Shown here: positions 12,236 through 23,418 of the stretch, piece by piece
How positions within the stretch are numbered: the stretch's first letter is position 1
Layout of the letters: every line of letters starts with the position of its first letter
Assembly: GCA_038373865.1 (NCBI GenBank)
Contig: JAXGGA010005540.1
Location: 1-64,000 of the forward strand
Direction of reading: 5' to 3'
DNA length: 64,000 nt
Source: Uloborus plumipes
Taxonomy: Eukaryota; Arthropoda; Arachnida; Araneae; Uloboridae
Program-made: the position numbers and the translations under genes
The notes under the pieces: model-generated
What the model saw: the letters and a program-made list of their open reading frames with translations, nothing else
Database searches by the model: none
Told to the model about the DNA's origin: nothing

Positions 12236-13862
12236 TGCTATGAATATGACTTTTTAATAAACATCTCATTTAGCACAATTAACCTTTAAACATTTTTAAA
12301 CGGTTGTCAAAACGTTAATTACCATTCTACAAAGTTTAAAAAACGAAGTGTGCTACTTGAGATGCACTATTATTGAAGAACCTAGTAAAAACCCATCAAA
12401 CTGCTTTACACCATTTTTAACTCTACGTTCCAGTATCCCCCATAAAAATGATTTAAAAAAAAACTAAATGTATGCCGTGTTAAATACAAGTCTGTGTTAT
12501 GCAACATAAATATTTCTACGATGCACAAAATATCTCTTATTGTAAGGAGCTTTCCTTCTTCTTCCCTCTTTACTAGCATAAATGAAGCAACACGTTTAGA
12601 CAGTGGATTATTTATCGTGTCGCAACTGTCACAATTGCAAGGTTTTTTTTAAAAAAAGTACATAGATTTTTTTATGTAGTTCTGTTCAGCACTTAGGGGT
12701 CTTCAAAAGTGTATTAGGACAGACCTAAAACCTGTAAAGAATCAGCCGAAATTAACTTTCACATTTAGAATAGGAAACATTAATGGAAAATAATGTAATT
12801 TTTATTTACCTTAACAAAGCAAAGTTTAGAATGGTCTGGTTCGGAGTGAAAATTTTCCCTTTTCACCGTGCTAATGGGATAAAAATCCACAAATAAAATC
12901 AATATTTAGTAGCCAATAACAAAACCGAAACTTAGCACGAAGTTCCGTTTCCGAAAAAAATCGTGTTGTTTATGAGAAGCTCGCGTTAGCTCTGATGTGT
13001 TACTCGTGAAATGCTCACGTTATATCGATTTCCGAAAGTCTAAGTAAATTGTGTTTTATCACAAGACCACTATACATCGCTTACACAAACTAGATCTGTA
13101 ACTAAAATTTTACCAGTATATCAGCAAGGAACAGCATTAAATTGAGATTTTTAATCACAAAAAAAAATTGAGACCATTACTTTTGACGGTGAATAAAATG
13201 TATTCTTTCCCACTTTTTGATTGATAAACGTGATTTTTCGGACCGAATATAAAGCTATTAAATATAAATAAGAAAATATTATTTAATTTAAAATTTTAAA
13301 TCTTATAATTTATAAAGAATGTGCCGAAAATAGAAGTTGTTTTGAACTGAGTTCGATGCCACAAAAGTTTTTAAAAATTGTAAAGTTTACTAAGATCATA
13401 AAAAGCATCGGAGTTAAAAAGAGAGAGAGAAAAAAAGCCGGCTTAGAAAGGGAATCGATTCAACTTTCGATTCGCTGTTATATTTTGAACAGAGAATAAA
13501 TGATCTACGCGAAACATTATTTAATGGAAAGGGAAATAACGATTTAGAGGAAGGATTTCATCAATTTTGAATCCCCAAGAGCGTTTCTTCGCGAAAAGTT
13601 CGGAAACAAATCGGAAGAAAGTGTTTCATAACAACTTCATACGAAATATAAGTTATTGTTTTTGAAATTAATCTTATTTTTTTTAACTTGTGATAATAGA
13701 TGCCTATTTGAAGTGAAGTAAAAACTTTAATATTAGTACATACACCATGATTACATCACATTTTTATTTTGACTGACCGAAGTGGCAATCTCTGAAAATT
13801 CAAAGCATGCATTTTTTCTTTTCCTACAAGATATTATTTCCTGCTAGGTTGCCATGGTGCAG
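12236..13862. other. A+T-rich non-coding stretch
   Basis: No gene or clear element recognised. 13430-13640 is somewhat less A+T-rich, begins with a short GA-rich run and contains several CpG-bearing words. It could be unique regulatory sequence, but nothing specific supports that. Confidence 0.5.
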
Positions 13863-13866
13863 AATT

Positions 13867-14123
13867 GAGGGACGCAGGAGATAAAGGGGTTATGTGACCA
13901 AACCGAAATAACGAGTAATTAAAGTTCAAAGTTTTATTGTTGCAGTTGTTGCAGCTTTTTTGTTTCCTGGTTTTGTGGATAATTGTGGTTAAGTGAGAGC
14001 ATTAATTTGGTCCAATGACATCTACTTTTTGACGTACTTTTATTTGCCTATCCTTATTCATTGCTTACCATTGTCCATTATGTATTTTAAAAAAATGTTA
14101 CACAGCCCGTTCCTCCTCCAAAC
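13867..14123. mobile_element. 257-bp inverted-repeat element, copy 1
   Basis: This aligns along its length with 44018-44273. Shared blocks include AAGGGGTTATGTGAC near the left, GTTTTATTGTYGCAGTTGTT in the middle and TTGCTTACCATTGTCCA near the right. The ends are imperfect inverted repeats, and AATT lies directly outside both (13863-13866 and 14124-14127). AATT is a palindrome, so it may be a 4-bp target duplication or part of the inverted repeat. Non-coding; superfamily unknown. Confidence 0.65.
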
Positions 14124-14127
14124 AATT

Positions 14128-14512
14128 CAATCGAGAAATTATAAAAATTAGTTAATATCATTTTTAAATATTTTCTAATATCTATAATTTAAGTAGATCT
14201 TTAACCTGGGAGAAGGTGAAACCTAGGATTTCCTAGAAGAGAAACAGAGGTTCCGCAAATGATTAATGCTTGCTAATTCAAATAGTCAAAATTTAACTAA
14301 AAAATCTTAGTTTCTTTTCTTTTCATAGGAAAATATCGAATCTTTAAAGGTAATTTTCTTCTAAAATTGGTGTCTCTGCCGTTTTATTGACACGAAAATG
14401 TATTCCACCTTAGTTCTCTATAGACCCTTATTTCAATTGAAGTAGCAAAATTAGTGATTCCTGGCGTTAATGTAGTCATTTATTATCTGTATTTTTGTTA
14501 AACATTTGTAAA
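14128..14512. other. A+T-rich non-coding stretch
   Basis: Nothing recognised in this stretch. Confidence 0.55.
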
Positions 14513-14567
14513 AATATTTCTTATAGTTTCTCATGTATTTCATATATGAGAAACTATAAGAAATATT
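14513..14567. repeat. Perfect 22-bp hairpin
   Basis: Arms 14513-14534 and 14546-14567 are exact reverse complements over 22 bases (core TTATAGTTTCTCAT / ATGAGAAACTATAA) with an 11-base loop. The right arm leads straight into a short tandem repeat. It could be a young palindromic insertion, a miRNA-like foldback or a replication-generated inverted duplication. Nothing indicates which. Confidence 0.9.
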
Positions 14568-14655
14568 CATTCATATAAATATTCATTCACATAAAAATTT
14601 CATTCATATAAATATTCATTCATATATAAATATTCATTCATATAAAAATTTCAAT
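14561..14655. repeat. Tandem repeat, ATTCATTCATATAA-type unit
   Basis: About five imperfect copies of a 16-20-base unit built on ATTCATTCATATAAA, abutting the hairpin at 14513-14567. The last unit grades into a TTTCAATTGAAA palindrome. Confidence 0.85.
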
Positions 14656-15662
14656 TGAAATTTTGTTTGCTTTTGTGATCAAAATCCTTAACGTATATTT
14701 ACTATAAGAAAATGTTCTAATAGGTTTTATTACTTTTTGCACTTCTTAATGCTTTTCAAAAAATGGCTACCAAAAATGCAAAAGTGGCTACCATTTTTTA
14801 CGTCTTTAACAGCCAGTGGCTACTACGTAAAATTCCTAGTCAAGAGCTTAGGCGTAATGGAGTAGTTATTTACAAATGTTTAAAGAGTGTAGTTACAATC
14901 CGAAAAAACATAATATGCCATTATTGGAATCGTATGCGCCTGAAAAGAAAATATCCATAATTTATTTAGTTACTTTAACAGGTATAAAGAATGAAACAAT
15001 ATTTTACTCTTTTAGAGTGACAAATCATCGGTGGATTTCAAATCATACGGATATCTTTTCCGCAAAATCATTCTCTTTTTCCCCAATCGTCCTTTCAGTC
15101 AAATGTCATAAAAAGAAACTTAGCGAGAGAAACTCTTTGAAAATATATCTCACTTATCCCTTGTGAAATCTTTCTCCAAACCATTTCACAAAATTCTTGA
15201 TATATTTTAAAAGAATTTGACTTTTGTTAGACTGATTTCTTGGATATGAATTATTTAGATATTTAGGCAGAATATTTTCGTCTCTAATTGATGAAAACTG
15301 TTATCGTTCTTTGTAACCATCCGATACTTTTGTTATGAAATCAAGCTACACTTGAAATTATTGTGTTAGGGCAATTTCATTATAATAGATTATCATTTGT
15401 TACACAAAACATCCCACAAAGACTATAAATATGTTAGAATTGTGTCTCACTACATATTTTTTACGGATAACAAAGATTCGGCTTCTGAGTAATGCAACCA
15501 AATGTTGAAGATTTCCAGAAACAATATTGAAAGTGTCCATTATTGAAAATTTAAATATTGCTTTTAGAAATTTTCAAAATTAAATTGCATTGCATAAAAC
15601 TCGCGTTCATGTTGTAAATAAAGTTCATGTAATAAAACAAGAATAGAACATATTTCGAGTGA
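14656..15662. other. A+T-rich non-coding stretch
   Basis: Two overlapping plus-strand frames (14763-14960, 65 codons; 14876-15166, 96 codons) are present. They show no domain and there is no splice context, so I do not call them. Confidence 0.5.
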
Positions 15663-15870
15663 AAGATAAATGCGACGTTGAAAAGCACAAATGCGCAGGG
15701 AAACGGCAGACACGTGTTTCGGCGTTACAAGGAACATTTTATCGGATGTCAATGCATCCATAAGCTCACATTTTTTTTTTTGCATTGATAAAGGCGTTTC
15801 TTGTAACGCCGAAACGCATGTCTGCAGTTTCCTTGCTTATTAGTGCTTTTTTAACGTTGTGGTTATCTTT
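15663..15870. mobile_element. Inverted pair of arms, possible Penelope-like relic
   Basis: Two diverged copies of one sequence of about 80 bases face each other: a minus-strand copy at 15663-15745 and a plus-strand copy at 15784-15870. Shared blocks are TTGTAACGCCGAAAC, then TGTCTGC, TTTCC, GTGCTTTT and AACGT. The plus copy has a 6-bp stem GGCGTT/AACGCC (15793-15798 and 15805-15810) followed by GAAAC and preceded by TTGATAA. This resembles the CUGANGA-stem II-GAAA core of hammerhead ribozymes known from Penelope-like retroelements, with two core positions changed. The element assignment is inference. Confidence 0.4.
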
Positions 15871-16100
15871 AGTATTTGGAGTCTTTGTGGGGTATTTTGC
15901 GGAAAAATGACACTTCTGTTACTTTAGAATTACTCACTATTTTATTGCAAATTAAAACAAAAAGGGAATTAAAAGGAGAGCCGCTGAGTTGGAAGGAAAG
16001 GGAAGGCTAAAACTCCGACTCCGACTCCCCAACTCCGGCTCCGATTTAGCAGCAGTTGGCAGTGTTGCAGACTGGGAGGATAAAATGACTGATCTCCTAT

Positions 16101-16396
16101 ACTGTGAAAAATGAATGGTATTTTTACAGTATAATACAGCTAATTTTATAGTAATAAACTGTAAAAATGCTAGTTTTATAGTTTATTAGTGCGAATTTTA
16201 CAGTTTTAAACTGGAACCTGTGCTGCCAGTATAATACTGTTGTTTTTACAGCATAATACATCTAAATGTTACGGTGATAAACAGTAAAACTGCTAATTTT
16301 CCAGTTCATTACTGTGCATTTTACAGTTTTAAATTGGAATCTCGGCTGATATACTCGGCTACTATACTGTAAAAACAACAGTTCATTTTTTGCAGT
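16101..16396. mobile_element. MITE, CACTGC family, copy 2, with internal duplication
   Basis: The ends ACTGTGAAAAATGAA and TTCATTTTTTGCAGT match the inverted ends of the element at 2654. The interior carries two diverged direct copies of a segment of about 105 bases (16121-16225 and 16243-16347, offset 122), each starting TTTTTACAG.ATAATACA and ending near TTTTAAAYTGGAA. The copy is therefore about 127 bp longer than the 169-bp form. Target duplication is unclear here. Confidence 0.7.
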
Positions 16397-17483
16397 GGAC
16401 TCCTTAAATTTTAAAGCCTTCGCTTCCCAACTCAGACTCCTTTAGCACAAAACTAGTCCTACTCCAATTCTCCATAATCGGAGCTTTGATTACAAACATT
16501 AATAATAACGAATATTAACGACCAACAAAAATCTGGAACAACAAATTTATTCAACTGAAACTGACGTGATGCTTTAAGGAGAGTTTTCTTATCTCTCTTA
16601 ATATAGCTCGTCCTTTAACAAACGATACTCTTATCGTATATTTCTCATTTTTTCAACTTTAGAATGAAGCTTTCCATTGCAGTAATTTTAACTATTTTTG
16701 CAATTTTGCTCAAAATTGCGAAAACTAATAAGTCTTTATCATGCAACCAAAATATCAAAGATAATAATATGAATACTTGATTCCAAAAATATACAGGCTT
16801 TTTCTTTATTTATGCTGTATTCATTTTATTCAAGAAAATACCAGAATGCTGAAAAGTATGACATTATTTTAACCTATTCACTGGTATTAAATGGAAAAAG
16901 TTCTTAAGAAAAAAGTCTCAAAGCACTACACAAGTTCAGGTTCATTTCTGTTAGATCATTTAATAAAATATTTTGAAAATAAAGGCTAAATGTTTCACAA
17001 AATCTAGTTTGTACAAAAATAATTGAAGTAAGAAAAGTAGCTAAAGAAAAAAATATTTTAAACTTTTTTGGCTTTTAAGAAAAATATGGTAAAGTATACT
17101 TTATTTTAAAATGTGATAGTGCTGAAATACTTAAGTTTTAACGCGCCACATTTTATTGTAAAACGTAACAAAAAATATAAGAGATTTCGAAAATAACCGA
17201 GATCTAAAACTTTTTATTATACGGATTCAAATAGAAATCAAAATACAATAGTAAAAGTTAATATTAATGGGTTTCCTTTAATTAAAATTTACGAAATCTG
17301 AATATTTAATTTTTTGTCACTTGAAAATTAAGCACGGTATTTCTAATTGCTTAATTAAATTAATGTCATTCAATTTGGACACGTTTTTACTAAATATTTT
17401 TATTCGATTTTAGTTTTGAATTTGCATTTAGACTGAACCTTTACATTTATATACATATTAAATGCTTTACATTAAGAATTTAA
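16397..17483. other. A+T-rich non-coding stretch
   Basis: Nothing recognised. Very A+T-rich with no frame worth calling. Confidence 0.55.
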
Positions 17484-18250
17484 TCTATATACATAAAAGA
17501 CAACTTTTGTATGCGTATGTCCGGGGTAAACTTCAAAACTACTGGACCGATTTTAACCATTTTTTCACCGTAGATAACTACAGTAACAGGGAGCAGGAGA
17601 AGCTATAATTTATTTCGAAAAAGCTTAGTTTAAAAAAGTTATTATGGAAAATAGTAAATTTCATGTAATTTCCCCATAAAATGATTAAATTTTAAACCCA
17701 TTGTTGCAAATTCGGTTGCCTCGCAACAACAATATTAATAGTACTCATGATGAAAATTTTGAACCAAGGCTTCTCTGGAGAAAGTATGAAATTTATTGCT
17801 TTCTTGGGTAAATAAATAGGGAATTGATTTTGGCAACACATAGAAAATTGAAAGTGTTCGTAGTCAAAAAAATTTCTTAATCACATCAGATGTTTTTATC
17901 AATTGAGTTTTCACAAATGGAGTCACAAGGATAGAAAATGTAATAATGGTACTTATTTAACGTGCAATATTCGGAAATGGTTGACTCCAGTGCGATTGAT
18001 ACTGTAAATATATATTAATTTTAATGTACCAAGCTTTCAACAATTCCTATTTACCTAGCTTGCATTTGTATTTAGGGTGTGTAATGCAGTTTTTTTTTCA
18101 GTTATCCAGACAGAAAAATAGCCATTATTTACAGAAGTAGCCATTTATGTATATAGATGTGCAATTTAATGTTGAAAAAATTATGAATGAGTTTCACTGG
18201 AAACACATATTACGCGGCAGAAACACGGGCAGAGCCGGGTACCCGGCTAG
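17484..18250 (+). mobile_element. Helitron-like non-autonomous element, 767 bp
   Basis: It starts TCTATATACATAAAAG and ends in CTAG, with host A before (17483) and host T after (18251), as expected for a Helitron inserted between A and T without target duplication. The 3' end carries the 16-base perfect palindrome AGCCGGGTACCCGGCT (18233-18248), which overlaps the terminal CTAG rather than lying several bases upstream. The subterminal CTACTGGACCGATTTTAACC and CACGGGCAGAGCCGGGTA resemble Helitron-type repeats common in arthropods. No Rep/helicase coding is present, so it is non-autonomous. Confidence 0.6.
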
Positions 18251-18573
18251 TATATATATAAATGGACATAATGAGTATGAAGAAATATACATAAACAATA
18301 ATACTGAACAAAATTAAAGGAACTATTTCAATGTGAATAAAAATGCCAAATATGTTTATCCGTTTATCAAATGCTAAATATGTTTATGCTACGTATATTG
18401 TTGTATGTTTTATTGTCTTCAAGATTGAATAACGTTTTTTTTGGAATATTTAGTTTTTTTTTTATAAATTTACATTCACAGAAATGATATTATTTCAAAA
18501 AAAAAAAAAAAAAAAAAACGAGAAAATTTTATGGAAGCTGTATTTCCAAATATCAAAAACTATATTTCTAGTT
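18251..18573. other. A+T-rich non-coding stretch
   Basis: A short TA run follows the Helitron-like end. There is a 21-base A-tract at 18499-18519. Nothing else recognised. Confidence 0.55.
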
Positions 18574-18891
18574 TTAGAAAACTCCTGATTATCAGCGGAA
18601 TAAGGTGGTACGGAAACCACGGATAAGCGAATACCGCGGTTAATCGAGCAAGATGTAAAAAGCAATATTAATGTATGCAATAGCAAAAACAAATCATTAA
18701 TACAGCACACATATTTTAATTTTATCTAAAATTGATAACATTGAATGTAAAAAATATTTTTTTAGAAAAGTTAGACGAACAATAACCCACTAACATTTTG
18801 CTGCATTGTATAAATAACCACTTAAAAAGAAGAAAACAAACGCATGAAGTAACCACGGATAATCCGACAGCAGATAATCGGGAGTTTACTG
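18574..18891. mobile_element. Pogo/Tigger-like MITE
   Basis: The right end reads GATAATCGGGAGTTTACTG followed by TA (18892-18893). The left end carries the partial complement AAACTCCTGATTATCAGCGG. CAGTAAACTCCCGATTATC is a typical pogo/Tigger-type terminus. Subterminal ACCACGGATAA occurs at both ends (about 18617 and 18852). The left boundary is eroded. The interior is non-coding A+T-rich sequence. Confidence 0.55.
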
Positions 18892-19019
18892 TACATAAAT
18901 TATACTTAAAAAATAATTTCATTGAGTTCATACTAATGATAGAAATGTATTATGTTTGCATTTAATAGCACTATCATCAAACAATTTCTGAATCAATCTA
19001 AGGGTATGATTATCTGCTG

Positions 19020-19520
19020 ACAGTTATTCCCCCATTATGTCCCCCTCTTAGGCTCCCACACCACACATTCCGCTTGATCTACACATCCTTATTTACAAGA
19101 CCGGTTCATGCCATTGTCCGGCCCATGCATATAAATGTCATTTCTTCGCTAACAGTTTCGTTGTGGTGCAAGTTTAGCAGCAGCGGGTAATAAAGAAAAT
19201 GAAGAAGCTTTGAATGGATGTGAATTTCCTACGAGCTGAAAAAGCCTCGTATCACATTTCAGCAAAATCCCTGCCATGAATTACAAAGCAGTTTAGTTCT
19301 CTCACAAGCGTTGGTTTTAATATCCATGCAAATGATCTTCCCTTTTAAATGCAGTTTGCTGGGGAAAATGGAGGGCAAGCAACGAGGATCGATTACTATC
19401 AAATGCAATATTCTCGACCATTTTAACTGGTTACATTCTCTTCCTTATGGACCTCCCCTGGATGAATTCGTGTGCATCTTTAAGTAACTACGTTGTTACG
19501 TTTTTGTTTAAGGCTCGCTG
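19020..19520. other. GC-richer non-repetitive stretch, candidate regulatory DNA
   Basis: This has visibly more balanced composition than its flanks, with no inverted ends, no repeat partner found in the window and no long open frame. It includes a POU/octamer-like ATGCAAAT (within CCATGCAAATGATC near 19324-19337). This is the type of sequence that could be a conserved non-coding element, but only a cross-species comparison could show it. Confidence 0.2.
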
Positions 19521-21972
19521 AGAATCGGTAATAATGTTATTCGTGTGGGGGAACATAAAATAACGATGTTATTGCTGTAATACATTTAGGAGGACTGGAA
19601 AGTAATGTTGACACTTTTAACGTTTTGCCATTGTTGGAGTATAGCGAAAATTGATATTTGAAAACAACCAGAGATATAGCAGTTTTTTTCCCTCGACATT
19701 TCTTAAACGAATGAAATTCATTTTGGAGGAATAAATTCCTCCCATAAAAGGAAAGACCATGATATTAATAAAGTAAATTTAAAAACTTTTCTGAAAGCAA
19801 AATAGAAAATGATATATTTGGGTACTTTTTGACTTGTATCAATAAGAGTGATATTTTGTATTTAAAACACAACAAAGCATTCAGAAGTAATTTTTAAAAA
19901 ATATATTTTTTCTTTTTGTTTTAATTCTAAGAGATCTTTTTTTTCTTTTTTACTACTAAGTGTGAAGCTACGCTTGAGCGATTTTTTAATATATTTTTCT
20001 AATTCTCAATTTTTGAAATCTTCTTGCAGAGGCATTAAAATATCGCTGAAAACAACAATTAAAAAATTTTAGATTTATTTATGGAATAAAAATTAAACTG
20101 TCGTCTTCACGTAATGACAGTCTTTTTTTTCGGTTTCTAAAAAATTGCGGTTTCTTTCGTTTTGTCACTATACATATCTGTGTATATTGTATATATAGAA
20201 AATATATACTGTATTGCTTGATCCATTGTTTTTGATTGAAACCAGTTCGCTAAACTATTACATTGTATGTATATATATATATATAGTAAGTTCTCTTACA
20301 GTGCACATTACGGTAGAGTATGTATGATTTACACTAATTTGTACAAGAAAGAAAATATGTTTCCAAAAACGGAAATCTTATTATTTCCAAATTTCGCAAA
20401 TGCTTGCCCCATAACTAACAAAACAAAAAGTTAGTTTAATTTTGCTCGCAAATTCGGCTGCATCAGGAGAAATATTTCGGCTTCATTGAAACATGATACC
20501 AGTAACATAAAAGCGTTGTAAATACTTTGGTTATGTAGAAATTGAAATAAAGCTTTTTTACTTAATAAATACATTGAGCTGCTAGAAATGTATTTTAAAA
20601 GAATAATACTATGAAAGTTCAACCACTTCCATCGATAAAATGCTAAATTGTATAGTTGTAAAGTTAACCGATAAAATGTTCTGCAATAAATATCTATCTG
20701 AAAAAAGAAAGAAACAAAAAATACAAACACTTAAGAAACTGTTGAAGGAAAACTTCAGCCGACAAAAAATATGCGAAAATCAACTCTTTACCCTTTTAAT
20801 ATTTAAAGGAGCTTGAAAACCCAAACCATAAATGCAGAAGCTAAATTTTATTATTATTTTTTTAATTTTTTTTTTAAATCAATGCCTTTCGCTGATTTGT
20901 ATGGAATTCTATTTTGACGCGACAACTATCAGATGATGATTTTTCTCTAAGAAGAAATGTTTTTGTAGAACTTTTTTTTTCTTTTCCGTACTTCAAAACC
21001 ATTTTCAGTTCCCTCTTCCTTTTACTCCATGCTTTTCCCTTATAGAAGATTAAATTCCAACATACAGAAGAGCATTACTTTTTTTTACTTTTACCAGAAA
21101 TATATCTTCATATTTGAAAAGAAGCTTCTTACTTTTCAGTTTGTGGAAAATATTTTTGAGAAGTTGTTATTGATTCCAGTTGCGTTTATTCATGCGTCTA
21201 ACCATGTAATAAGATACTAAAGAAAAGGGAGAAAAATCAGGAAATCATTTTAAAAAATATTTCTGTTCACTCATAAAAAATCAAATGTTTTCTCAACTTC
21301 AAATTTACTTGCAATTTAGAAGAAAAGTTTTTAGCATCTACTTAAAAAAAAAACGCTTAAATGTATTCAATTTAAACTACAGTCGTTGTTAGCTACATCG
21401 CATGTTTCTTAGAAAAAATAAATGTAGTAGGTATCACTCATCGGCAACTTACTATCGACTTTCTTACTCTTGCATATGTTTCGATAAAATGTCACACTGT
21501 TAGAATATTTTCTCTACGAAATGGATGTTTAAAACAAGCAATCATTTCAGTTTAATCTCATTCAAATATTCTTTGTAATATCTTTTCCCCCACTATATTA
21601 TGCTTTAAACATTGTCAGCCATTGTCGATTTACTTTGATTATCTTTCCATATTGCTTTTCAGTTAATCCCACCACAATTCACTTAACTACAGCGTCGGTA
21701 ATTTACCAAGCATCCTGAATAAATGTTTGATACCACGAGGCTACTTTCAAGACCGTAATTGTTAATCTGTTATTTCTTTCAGCTAAGGACCAAACAATCG
21801 CTTCTTCAAACTACCGGAATACCTCACTTGGGGGGGGGAGGGGGGGATAATTGGTTAATCTAATGTACCGCACGAAGAGAAAGATCAATAAATGAACTAA
21901 GGTTATTCGTTTATTTTCGAAATTTACTTAAAAAAATAATTGAATATTTTTATAAAATGAATAGATATAATG
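19521..21972. other. A+T-rich non-coding stretch
   Basis: No gene recognised. TTAGGAGGACTGGAAAGTAATG (19586-19607) resembles a mariner-type terminus, but no matching inverted end was found. A short (TA)n run lies at 20268-20285 and a G-tract at about 21831-21848. Frames at 20431-20730 (minus, 99 codons) and 21029-21220 (plus) show no domain. Confidence 0.45.
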
Positions 21973-21974
21973 TA

Positions 21975-23262
21975 CCGTAAAATGGGGTGAATCGGAACAC
22001 TTTTCAGCTTTGATTGTAAAAAAAGCAGTTAAAATTTTTTTTTAATTTGATTTTCTATGTAAAAACTTCGGTCTTGCTTTACTTTTGATATCCCAAGCAA
22101 AGACAAAACATTTTGAACAGTTATTATTAAAATACATAGGAAATTATGGGTGTTCCGAATCACCCCGCTGATAGGGGTCAATCGAAACACATGTTAAAAT
22201 TTTTATTTTTTTCAATTTAACCTGTAATAGGTCTCACAAGCATGAATAATATTGATGGGGGAGAATAAGAACAGATATTTACTGTCAAATAAAAGTATAA
22301 TTTCAATACCAGTAAACGTTTATAATTTGTCAAAATTCAAAATAATTTTGAACTTATGAAAAATGAAAAGTAATTTTAAGAAATGCTTTTGGATTGAAAT
22401 ACAAAGATTTAACACGAATGGAAGTCCCTCATGTCGTCCACAAATATGTACTTGCCCTTAAAACTAGCAGTTGTGACTTGGCTTAAGTTTTTTCATAGCA
22501 TCTTCTGTGATGAACTCTGCCTTTTCTTTAGTTTCTTAAAATCTCTGGGTTTTGGGGATTGTCCTGCAAGATTTTCCCACTTATTCATCACTGTCTGGCA
22601 TTGGACTTTTAATACATAAAGTCTGTATGACTTTCCCCCATGTATTTTAAGTAAAAAGAAGTCTCCTGGAGCAAAAGTCTTTTTAAGTCTGCAACTTTTC
22701 GTCATTCTAAGATCTAGTTGCTCACGAGAAGGGATAAACAGTAATAAATCCTTGTCCTTATCTTGATTAGAGGAATTGGGGTTAGAATCTTGATTTATCA
22801 AACAGTTTCCTTCAAATAAGTTTGAATTGGAACAACAGAACCAAGTGTTCCCATTCACCCTGGATTTTTTTTTCCTATGGCATTTTTCAGAATTCTTCAT
22901 TTTTATGACACAATTTATAAAAAATGTAAATTCTAATGTGGTATTCTGTTGTTCAGATACATGTATAATTGAAACATACCACTCTTAGGTTGAAAATATA
23001 AGAAGGTTTGCTCTTGCATATGAAGTTTTGCAATCTATGAAAATGTGATGTTTTCTAGCATTCCACGTGCAGCCCTCCTTAGAAGCCAGTAGTGTTGCCA
23101 GATTAACAAAAGTAATTTTTTCCTACTTCCTATGATCTTACCTTTCTAAAAAAAAATTAATGGCGAAAAATACCCAATTGTATATTTATGAAGAATTTCT
23201 TTGTACGGTCTGGAAGTTTTGTTCCGATTGACCCCGCTGTTCCTATACACCCCATTTTACGG
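21975..23262 (-). mobile_element. Pogo/Tigger-like transposon, internally deleted, 1288 bp
   Basis: The ends CCGTAAAATGGGGTG and CACCCCATTTTACGG are perfect inverted repeats of 15 bases, with TA directly outside both (21973-21974 and 23263-23264), the target of Tc1/mariner/pogo elements. Subterminal words GATTGACCCCGCTGTTCC and AATCACCCCGCTGATAGGGG recur inside (right end and 22158-22177). A minus-strand frame (22493-22900) keeps part of a putative transposase. At this length most of the transposase coding is gone, so this is a non-autonomous or dead copy. Confidence 0.7.
22493..22900 (-). pseudogene. Partial pogo/jerky-like transposase C-terminal region
   Basis: The frame is 135 codons. The N-terminal half is low-complexity Ser/Asn/Asp/Lys-rich (a NQDSNPNSSNQDKDKD stretch). 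The C-terminal half reads FAPGDFFLLKIHGGKSYRLY followed by VLKVQ. This resembles the short GDFVLVK...Y.GKV-type beta-rich segment seen at the C-terminus of many pogo/jerky-like transposases of arthropods. The family call is from memory of the motif, not a search. No DNA-binding HTH or DDE catalytic residues are present, so it cannot catalyse transposition. It lies inside the TA-flanked element 21975-23262, which supports a transposon origin. Confidence 0.4.
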
Positions 23263-23418
23263 TATATGTATATTGAAACATTTTCAGTTCCTAATGCTTT
23301 CAAACAATAATGTAAAGCTATGTTTTAGCCAAAAAATCAGCTGAAGTTTTTTTTTAATGTGCTTTTTGTTTTCATACATTATTCGAGAACACAGTATTAT
23401 CTTACTATCTGTCAAATG

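Noticed and set aside
19586..19625. Mariner-like end TTAGGAGGACTGGAAAGTAATG
   Set aside because: No matching inverted end and no TA duplication were found. Kept only as a remark in the surrounding region.
20431..20730. 99-codon minus-strand frame
   Set aside because: Phe/Leu/Tyr-rich composition typical of A+T-rich noise, with no domain and no exon borders.
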